DNA of 27,615 bases from Isoetes engelmannii (Eukaryota; Streptophyta; Lycopodiopsida; Isoetales; Isoetaceae): positions 1 to 27,615 of the forward strand of contig JAANSK020073353.1 of NCBI GenBank assembly GCA_011763485.2, in the 5' to 3' direction. The notes below the pieces were generated by a model. The model had not been told where the DNA came from. It saw nothing but the letters and a program-made list of their open reading frames with translations, and made no database searches. A program made the translations under genes and the position numbers. Shown here one piece after another: positions 20,276 through 27,615 of the stretch (the stretch's first letter is position 1; every line of letters starts with the position of its first letter).

Positions 20276-23200
20276 GCAGCAGTCTCTGAGCAAGAAGGAC
20301 TCGGTAAATCATGTCTGGGTCCTGGAAAAACGAATTTTGCAAAACAGCTCGGTTTGAGCTGAAAATTTACGAGCAGGAGCGTTTGGGGCCGAAATGCAGC
20401 CCAGAGCGATTGATTATGGCAGGGCCGGAATCACAATTTCGTGATTCTTATTTTGTGATTTTTTCTTCTCTAACCAGGACCCGTTATCAGCCCATTAGAG
20501 AAATCAGGGATTTCATACCCCGTTATCAGCCATTAAAATTTAAAGGGATTTTCAATGGCTTATTACTTCGTTTAGTTAATATTTACTATTAACGATTTTA
20601 GCTAATGTTGGTACTAGTTGAACTAGTAAATTAACAAGGGCCAAGGGCACTTGTTGGCAGTACCAGCTACTGCATTCTTGCAAGCTGGATTTGCTAAAAG
20701 GAAAATGGTTTGTAAATTCTAGTACTCCAGGAGCGTTAGGTGGTTTAGTCATGAAGAGACGGGGGCTTAGTAGCGGAACGTAGACGAACCACATGGAAAT
20801 GGGCAAGATCCTAAAAGAATATTAATATTCTAGTGAATATTACTATACCATTTTGGATATGATAGGGTTCAGTTAGGGCAACTAAGCGATGCAGTTGAAC
20901 TTGAAGCTCGAGATAACCGGTTGGTACCTTTAATTAATCTAGATGGGATTATTGCAATTTTGAAAGCTGGGCTTTCGTTAAGGATCTAGGAATCCTGAAC
21001 AAATTTGGACATGGAAAATCTGGGATTTCGTCGTGGTGAGTAAGGAAGTCCACTGTTCAAATAATGTAGTCCGGGGTAACCGCACGATCTGGGATCATTG
21101 GCTCACTCTACTGGGTAGGAGGTTGCATGTTAGTCTTTAATCAATCCTTGTAAGGAATTGGCGACGGCTACATTAATATTGACTCAGGGGGTCACTAGTG
21201 CACGACCTAGGGTTTGTGCAAGAAGTGCACAATATTTGAGAGAAATATTGTGATAGACTTCATACTAGTTCCTATGGGGTGCTCTGACTTTAGTTCCTTG
21301 GAGGATTTGGGGTTTATTAAGTGGACATCTTGGAAGCAGAGCTTTCATTAGGACTTCGAGAGTCCTGACCAGTTAACACTTGTGGTAAGTGTTGAGAATA
21401 AGATCCTTGAATTCTAGAAAGGAATTCTGAAGGGATTTAAAGGTTTTGTGCCTTGTATTATATGCTTTCTTATGAATACCAAGTAGAATCTTGGTTGAAT
21501 AAAAGAAAGTTGGCAAAAGGTTAACGAGCTTGAGGTATTCCTTTGAAAATTCCGAATGGATATATACAATCTGGGATTGTTGGGTCAACAAAATAACCTT
21601 CATAGATGAACCTCTACGTATTGAATCTATAGTTTAAAGGTAGTATAGTCAGAGATGCTAGCTAATGCATCTAGAGAATACAAGTTGCATGTAGAACTAC
21701 AAGGTAGTAATTGCAAAACAACTTGTTAGTTATTTTTTAAGGGGGTTCTTCTCGGAAGAGCACTTAAAATATTGCATGCACTTTGAAAAGTGGCAAGTTT
21801 GATAATCGGTATCAAGCCGATAAGAGTTGTTTTAAGCGAGGCTTAATGTGATGCAACTCGGGCTAATAAAGAAGCATACGGCTTCAAGTAGGATCATATG
21901 GATGCATGCAATAGATTATTGTAGCGTTTGTTAAAATTGATTCTAGAGGGTGCCTCTGGGAGGATGCCAAGGATGAATCAAGCTACAATATGATTAGAAC
22001 ATAAGATTGAGTGGACTATGAGGTTCCATATAAAGCTCTATATGTATAAGAATAGTTTCACCTTTAAGAGTGTCTTGAGGTTGAAATTTTTTCTAAAGCT
22101 TGGCTGCCAATGGTGGAAAGTGTATTCTAAGAAATTAAAACCCCCATAAGAATCTTGAATAAAGTTCAAGTATGAGTTGGGGCCAGTACAATGGGAAGCT
22201 TTTGACGAGGTCAAGAAGCTGTAGTACTGGTGGATCAATTTAAGTTGCAATTGACTTGGGTAAGTAATGTGATGCAACCATAAGGGTTGTCCTATTGAGC
22301 AGTCGAGAATGACTTGGATTATATCTAAACCAAAGCATGAAAAGCAAGGCTAGGCACAACAAGAACCTCTAACGAGAGTTATGGTATGGAAAACATGGTG
22401 GTATCACTTGGGAAATGGTGGAAACTAAGGTCCACGTAATTCCATAAGTGGTTAGAGTTTGCAAGGCCAATCAGTCGTGTTAGACTTCGTTGCTTGGCTT
22501 TTTGCATAAACTTTGACACTCTGTATTTGCATCAAACATATATATGGATGAACACCATACTGATTGGCGTATGGATAGAGCATAATGGTGCTTCACATGT
22601 GATGCAAGGTTCTTTAGGAGACCAGTGACGCCTATTGAAAAGATCATTTAGAGCTAAGGATGGCAAAGTCTAGTGACTTTAGTCAAGTGAGAGAGAGTAG
22701 TTCCTTGATGAGGAATCTACTAGAGTCATGATCTATAGAAGTCAATAGGGCATGAGCATCAAAGTACCCCACAAATTGAGCAAGTAAGAGACCTAGAAGT
22801 GGTTTATGCCAATGTGTTGGTTGGGGTTGCAAGTCAAATTTTGAATTTGTGATGCATTACTTGTGGTGTTAGGCTTTGGAAGCCAATAAAGTCAAATAGT
22901 AAGGTAGTTAGAACCTTTGGCTCTATAGAAAGGGTATGAGCAAGGACTTATTGCTCAATCTTGCGAGGCAAGGCATTTGGGTTCTTGTGGGGTTTGACTA
23001 GGAACACCACTATACGGTAGTTTAGGGAGTAGTCAAAACTCTTAGAATTAGGGCTTAGAGAGTGGCCAAAACTCCTTTAAATATATCATCCAAGCTGAGT
23101 AATAGATAAGTTCTATGTTAAAGCTGTCAATCGGATGCATATAGCTTTAAGAATTCACTTCCCAAAGCAAAGGATTGCTTGATTTTTTTGAAGGGGGGAG

Positions 23201-23889
23201 GAAAAGAATTTTCTAGCCACTAGAAAGAATAAGCAAGTAGTATACATTAATATAAGGATTCTTGATAATGCTTGGAGCAAGAGAATCAACTCTTTATCAA
23301 CTCTGCGAGTTGATATAGAGAATCCAAATGGAATTCATGATTAGCCATAATTGGTGTATTGGCTCTTTATGGAGCAAGGTCTGCAAAAATGCAAGGATTA
23401 ACCTGGGGTTAATGTTGCAAAAGATCTCTGATGAAAGAGCAGAGTGTTAGTGGTACAATTATTAGAAGCTTGTTCTAATTAAATCTATGGGAGAGTCTAT
23501 GGTTATTACAAATGTATTGCTTATAAGAAGCATGGGTTTCTGTAGCATAGTATTCTTAGTTCTAGGATCAAGAATATTGAATTCACATGGGTTACTGAAT
23601 TCCCCTGACTAGTATCAGGTACTTAGTTGCACTAAGTGTGAATTATGATACAAACTGGGCCTCTATTCTAGTCCAAAAAGTTGGTCATGCGTCATAAAGA
23701 ACCTGGGGTTATTGGCGGAAGAATGGACGCAAGGTCCAAACTGGGTATTATAATTCTAGTGGCAAGGTAAGAACCTTATAAGACCATTAATTAAAGCTGT
23801 CTGATATGCTGGACTCAGGACAAGAAAACAATATTGTCCAAAGATTGCGACAATACTCCTAGCTTTTAGCTCTGAGGTAACTCCTGAGG
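20276..23889 (+). other. Internal region of the second element, no readable domain
   Basis: This is about 3.6 kb with no open frame over about 95 codons on either strand and no recognisable gag, protease or RT motif. A second purine tract like the true one (GAAGGGGGGAGGAAAAG) lies near 23,189-23,205. The base composition is even and purine-rich on the + strand. Confidence 0.5.
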
Positions 23890-24020
23890 CGATTTTAGAC
23901 ACTCGCATTCAGAGGCTGCGCAATAAGAGTATTGCAGAGTACTGGATCTTGTGGTGAGATCAATCACTTTTCGAAGCCACATGGGAGAGTGAAGAATACA
24001 TGCAGCCAAATCCTCACCTA
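23890..24020 (+). pseudogene. Chromodomain-like remnant of the second element
   Basis: The + strand shows TPEAILDTRIQRLRNKSIA, then EATWESEEYMQ. This matches the P-x-x-ILD-x-R...LRN...ATWE-x-E pattern at the end of Tekay/CRM-like chromovirus integrases. Its place, about 400 bp before the polypurine tract, fits. It is decayed. Confidence 0.7.
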
Positions 24021-24152
24021 ACTCAAAACTCGTGGATACCACGGAAGGATTAGTCGAGTCAATATGAGGTCAGTTACCTAAAAGTAAAAAAGAAAAAACT
24101 TGGAGACTTGCATCAGGGATGGCAAGTAGGACGTCCGCTAAAGAATGAGCTA

Positions 24153-24365
24153 TGAAACTATGATCACAGGGTGTTCCAGGGAACGGGTTTCAGATGCGAT
24201 AAGAGGATATAACCATGATCACAGAGTGATCCAGGGAACGGGTTTCTGAAAGGACAAGGAAACGAAACCATGATCACGATCACGATGTGATCCAGGGCAA
24301 GGGCTTTAAAATGGACTAGATGGTGAAACCATGGTCACCGGGTGACCCAGTGAATGGTTTTCAAA
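24153..24365. repeat. Array of four tandem repeats carrying small palindromes
   Basis: Copies begin near 24,154, 24,209, 24,264 and 24,325 with (GA)AACCATGATCAC and continue to CCAGGGAACGGGTTT; the unit is about 55-61 bp. Each holds a 6-bp stem and 3-nt loop, such as GATCAC-AGA-GTGATC in copy 2 and GGTCAC-CGG-GTGACC in copy 4. The array lies just before the polypurine tract. Confidence 0.85.
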
Positions 24366-24403
24366 ATACACATACTTCCATCATCCTTGGGGACTAAGGA
24401 TTT

Positions 24404-24416
24404 GAAGGGGGAGGAA
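24404..24416 (+). other. Polypurine tract of the second element
   Basis: GAAGGGGGAGGAA directly before TGTTATG. The GGGGAGGAATGTTA context is typical of plant chromoviruses. Confidence 0.85.
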
Positions 24417-24895
24417 TGTTATGAATATAGGTTAGGCCCTAAGTCATAAGTCATATGTTACATACATATGTTGGTCCCTAGGTCATATGGGACCATTAAA
24501 CTTTAGGATTCGAGGTTTAGAGGACAAGTGGCATAAGGAGGTGCCAAGTGTCTACATGCATGCATGCATGCATATGCGTGGCGGCATGCCACAAGAATGG
24601 GTACCATATATAAGAGATCAGGGATCTCAAGGGAAGAATACCATGGAGAGTCGTTCTGGAAACAATTAGGAACTGCGCTATGCAGTAGAGTTCATCTGAG
24701 GGATCAATGCAAGTCTGGCATGGGGAGTCCACGGGACGCGAGGAGTGGGGAACCCATGGGGGTTCATGGTAGCTAGACTTGGCCTCTTCCATGGGGTTGT
24801 AACAATACAGCTTGACCCGGCATGTTTTGAAACTGAGCTTCTAATACATTTGCTATGCTTCTAAACTCTTGTTTTTTGGATTGCCCGTTGGGCAA
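24417..24895 (+). repeat. Probable 3' LTR of the second element (right end uncertain)
   Basis: It starts TGTTATGAATATAGG after the polypurine tract. It contains a (GCAT)n run near 24,555-24,573 and a TATA-like CCATATATAAGAG near 24,605. A stem TTGCCCGTTGGGCAA near 24,882-24,896 could mark the end. No second copy is seen in the window, so the end is not proven. Confidence 0.5.
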
Positions 24896-25140
24896 CTCAT
24901 TAGGTAGAGGGTGGGTTTTGGGCATCTTGAGGTATATGCTAGCATATCTGGTGATCTAACGGCTAATATCTAGCATAATAACATGGTATTACTTTTAAAT
25001 TTTTATACATTTTTTCACATGGTTTTTCTATGATTTTGTTGTTGTATTCGTTGCAATGTACTAAATAATATTTTTAGAGTGCATCCTTTATGGGCCATTG
25101 ATTTTCGTTAGCTGAAACAATCCGAGGGTGGTTGTTTTTC
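24896..25140. other. Gene-free spacer
   Basis: T-rich, with no feature recognised. Confidence 0.4.
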
Positions 25141-25145
25141 TCTGG

Positions 25146-25252
25146 ATGTGTTTGTGCATGAACACTGTGCATGTGTATACATGTGCATGTGCATGTACAT
25201 GTGTGTGTGCATCTGTGCATATGCAAGTGTATGCATGTGCATATTCAAATGA
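25146..25252. repeat. Degenerate TG/CATG microsatellite
   Basis: Alternating purine-pyrimidine sequence made of GTGCATGTG variants, about 100 bp. It is the kind of sequence that can adopt Z-DNA. Confidence 0.85.
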
Positions 25253-25289
25253 GGCATAGAAGGGCAGAATTAAGAATACATGCAGAATT

Positions 25290-25518
25290 GAGAATATACA
25301 CCCATTTACTTCAGGGAACCAATTTTGCTATGTTAAAGGACTTCATAGATTTGCTTGGTTGCAGCTTGAGCATTCCGCCTAGTCTTTGCAATGGAGTTTG
25401 TACATTCCTTGAAATCTGTTTGCCCCTACACCATCCAATTCAGCTGATTATCATCGTAGCCCATTCCATAATAGATTGTGTATATGATATTGTTAATCAC
25501 ACGGTGGCATTCTCTTAG
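25290..25518 (+). other. Coding-looking segment, unrecognised
   Basis: After an acceptor-like ACTTCAG ending at about 25,314, an open frame reads GTNFAMLKDFIDLLGCSL, then IPPSLCNGVCTFLEICL and further hydrophobic residues to a TAG near 25,518. It resembles a helical-repeat exon, but no family is recognised and no partner exon is secured. It may be part of a decayed host gene. Confidence 0.25.
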
Positions 25519-25636
25519 TTTTGATACTTAAAAACACCTATGCTTTGCTTGACTTTTCACAGTCTCTTCTCATAGCTTTTGATCTTCGTATTTTCTTTGT
25601 GTGGCCTTGAAGGAGCCCAATTTTTTTTATATATAA

Positions 25637-26014
25637 CACAAACCATTGCATCCAACAATTCTAAATTAAATTCCCACTAAAACCCCCTTTGATTTGGGTG
25701 CATATTCACACGGGGGGGTGGCGTAGGGCAGCGAGAGCCCTATTTATACCTCCTAAAGCAGTATAACACATGTATGAAATCAACACCATTGAATACAATA
25801 CCTTTGTAGTTCTTGTTATATAGTATAAAAAAATTTATATGATCGTACCCCATAAACGAGGATTGCTATCTATGGTCCAAATCAAGGCATAAGTCGTGAA
25901 TATACCCATCCAACAGCTCTTGTTACCCGGAGTCATCCCCCTGTAAATATGCACCTAAACTAATGGGGTTTTAGAGGAAATTTAATTTAGAATTGTTGGA
26001 TGTAATGGTTTGTG
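25637..26014. mobile_element. MITE with about 80-bp terminal inverted repeats (378 bp)
   Basis: The left repeat 25637-25717 begins CACAAACCATTGCATCCAAC. The right repeat 25936-26014 is its inverse, ending GTTGGATGTAATGGTTTGTG. Identity is about 85%, including a shared AATTCTAAATTAAATT core and TGCATATT(C/T)AC. The middle is about 220 bp and non-coding. TATA flanks both ends within one base, so a short TA-type duplication is possible, but the exact duplication and superfamily are unresolved. Long terminal repeats would also fit a Mutator-like MITE. Confidence 0.85.
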
Positions 26015-26482
26015 CTATAATTTGTAGTTCTTTTCTGGGTGGTGGAAAAGTGTTGAATCTAGTTCCCCAGCCAGGCCAACACCCACGAAATATCAATTCA
26101 ATACCATAGCCAAATACCAAAACTTGCACTAAAACTTCAATCTTCAATTAAAAAAAAACCGAATACAAATCATCCTTGCAAGGGACCTTCAAATCATATA
26201 TGGAGGGAGCTGCCACACCACTCCTTGAGCACTGCCACCATGCTCCTTGAAGAACCGTGAAGGGAAGAGGATGAAAGGATTAGGCAAATCCTGATTTAAA
26301 CTTTGACAAATCTTTGCAAGTATATTCAACACTTCTTATATCCTCAACAATGAATACAACTCAAAATATCAAGAATGCAGACCATTGAATGTCAATTTGC
26401 TACAGTAACACAAAGGTTTTTGAATTTTGAAATACAACTGTAGCCTCAAATCCCTTTAGCTCTGAGAGCCCAAGCACATCGG
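26015..26482. other. Gene-free spacer
   Basis: A+T-rich, with no recognised feature. Confidence 0.4.
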
Positions 26483-26800
26483 ATGCAATCCGATCATCTT
26501 CTGTTCACTGGAGATGTTCCCTTAATCAGTTCTCTTTGCATTTATCTAGCAGATCCGGCCTTCCAGCCAGACCGACATCCTCCTTATGAATCGATTGAAC
26601 TCCTTGTCGTTTTGAATGCCTTTTGTGGCTCCAAACCAATGGACCACGTTCTATTGTTAATTTTGGAATTCCTAAAAGAACCAAAGGTCCAAAAATACAC
26701 CTTCACTAATAATAGCTTGGTACGATTCTTTCTCCATGTTATATCTAGGCATGTGAAGCACCTAAACTCCAACTTGCTAGGGATCTTCACCAATGTTTAG
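26483..26800 (+). other. Coding-looking segment, unrecognised
   Basis: This 105-codon open frame includes HPPYESIELLVVLNAFCG, MDHVLLLILEFLKEPKVQ and VRFFLHVISRHVKHL. Its regular hydrophobic spacing suggests alpha-helices. No family is recognised. It lies 1 kb after the other coding-looking segment on the same strand, so both may be exons of one decayed gene. There is no firm evidence of expression. Confidence 0.3.
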
Positions 26801-26818
26801 GATCTTCACCAATGTTTA
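26781..26818. repeat. Perfect 19-bp tandem duplication
   Basis: GGATCTTCACCAATGTTTA occurs twice in direct contact (26781-26799 and 26800-26818). Identical copies point to a recent slippage or break-repair event. Confidence 0.95.
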
Positions 26819-27216
26819 TAGCATCCCCTTCCTGTGTTTACAGCATTCATATCTGCTTAGTACAATTCACACATCAACAGGCGTTGAAATATTACATGAT
26901 TATTCTTCAGAGGAGGAGATGGTGTCTCCTCAACACATTTATAAATTTGTCAAGAAATCTAGACCACTTATTGTCCACCTCTTCATCTAGACCATTAAAC
27001 CCACCCCTTAATCTTCACCCTTCGTTCCTTCACCTCTTCATCTCCACCTCACATTTTATACATTTTAAACGCCATTGCCCCAAATAATATCTCAACGGTC
27101 TACAAAAACATGTTGAACCATCCGTGATTCAACATTATGCCCCAAAAAGAAGCGGTCCGGTCCCCTCGGCCCAACATATAATATAACACTTAAATACATT
27201 GTGAAGTGCATAAAAA
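26819..27216. other. Gene-free spacer
   Basis: C/T-rich on the + strand near 26,990-27,060. No gene recognised. Confidence 0.4.
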
Positions 27217-27240
27217 ATGAGTTGGGCACACCCACACGCC

Positions 27241-27345
27241 CGCACTGGCTACTCTGGCACTGGACCACGTGTGGATAACCATACTAAAAAAAAGTCCAAG
27301 AAAGGTGCTCACAACGTCCACACTGGCTACTCTGGCTCTGGTCCA
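27241..27345. repeat. Spaced duplication, period about 78 bp
   Basis: CACTGGCTACTCTGGC(A/T)CTGG(A/T)CCAC occurs near 27,243 and 27,321. In the + frame both copies read TGYSG(T/S)GP, but the frame is short and no protein family fits. Confidence 0.8.
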
Positions 27346-27560
27346 CCCACAAGTAACCCTTCTTGGCAAAATAATAAAAGTTATCTATATAAAAAATAGC
27401 AACAATAGCCTTAGGATGCCTCAAAAAGTATTTGGCATAATTTGCATAAATGTAATGGCCGTGGAAAATAGAAAGGAAAGGCCAAAAGAAATCTTTAGGG
27501 TTAGGGCAGGGGCAGAAAAAAAAATGCAAAGCGGTGATGTATAGGGGAAGGGAAGGGGGT

Positions 27561-27615
27561 CAGGCATTCTTGCTGCCCCCTCCACCTGCTAAATCCGCCA
27601 GGCATTCTTGCTGCC
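27561..27615. repeat. Direct repeat cut by the window edge
   Basis: CAGGCATTCTTGCTGCC occurs at 27561-27577 and 27599-27615, period 38. The second copy touches the end of the window, so a longer array could continue outside. A short telomere-like TTTAGGGTTAGGG lies upstream near 27,495. Confidence 0.85.

Larger units (their letters stand above)
20085..24895 (+). mobile_element. Second Ty3/gypsy-type remnant, heavily decayed, 5' LTR not identified
   Basis: The + strand has a primer site TGGTATCAGAGC at 20085-20096 and a polypurine tract GAAGGGGGAGGAA at 24404-24416, followed by TGTTATG at 24417. This is the classic internal ends of a plant gypsy element with about 4.3 kb between. Near 23,890-24,020 a chromodomain-like sequence remains. 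No RT, RNase H or integrase can be read, so it is either a very old chromovirus or a non-autonomous derivative that kept only the pol tail. It is broken in so many places that a count is not meaningful. The outer right boundary (24,895) is a guess. Confidence 0.7.

Noticed and set aside
20114-20592. gag gene of the second element
   Set aside because: The open frames here are formed over leader tandem repeats and show no gag or zinc-knuckle pattern.
23189-23205. Second polypurine tract marking another LTR border
   Set aside because: The purine run resembles the true tract, but what follows does not start with TG and no LTR-like repeat is seen.
24153-24365. CRISPR array
   Set aside because: The units are in direct contact with no unique spacers, the repeats are degenerate, and the setting is plant nuclear DNA inside a retroelement.
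27495-27507. Interstitial telomere
   Set aside because: Only about two units (TTTAGGG and TTAGGG); too short to separate from chance.
1-27615. tRNA, rRNA or organelle insertions
   Set aside because: I saw no cloverleaf-like or rRNA-like stretch. The TGGTATCAGAGC sites are retroelement primer sites, not tRNA genes.

Overview
This looks like nuclear DNA of a land plant. One interrupted host gene, with GT-AG introns rich in A+T, fills the first 10 kb. The remaining 17.6 kb is a graveyard of plant-type transposable elements. Nothing in the window fixes the species; no bacterial or organellar features were seen.

Region 1 (1-~10,200): a complete gene for VPS54, the subunit of the GARP tethering complex that receives endosome-derived vesicles at the trans-Golgi network. 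I could splice 18 coding exons by hand (553-9955, + strand) with every phase agreeing. They give a 1,036-residue protein, close to the roughly 1,030 residues I recall for the Arabidopsis protein. A 5' leader intron (115-253) precedes the start. The leader carries several upstream ATGs. Two introns have nearby decoy acceptors that would shift the frame.

Region 2 (~10,200-14,507): intergenic DNA. It holds two weak exon-like pieces, two 5'-truncated LINE 3' ends of the same family in opposite orientations (10,870-11,435 minus; about 12,930-13,344 plus), two short tandem duplications and a strong 27-bp inverted repeat (13,787-13,891).

Region 3 (14,508-19,687, minus strand): a broken but structurally complete Ty3/gypsy chromovirus. 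It has two LTRs of 237 and 238 bp, a TATGT target duplication on both sides, an initiator-Met primer site, a polypurine tract, and remains of RT, RNase H, integrase and chromodomain. Its gag-side third is replaced or interrupted by an unrelated block (about 18,050-18,990) with promoter-like features on the opposite strand, including three G-boxes in a 56-bp tandem repeat.

Region 4 (20,085 to about 24,900, plus strand): a second, much more decayed Ty3/gypsy remnant. It has a primer site at 20,085, a chromodomain-like remnant near 23,900-24,020, an array of palindrome-bearing tandem repeats (24,153-24,365), a polypurine tract and the start of a 3' LTR at 24,417.

Region 5 (~24,900-27,615): a TG/CATG-rich microsatellite, two coding-looking but unrecognised segments, a 378-bp MITE with about 80-bp terminal inverted repeats (25,637-26,014), and small tandem duplications up to the window edge.
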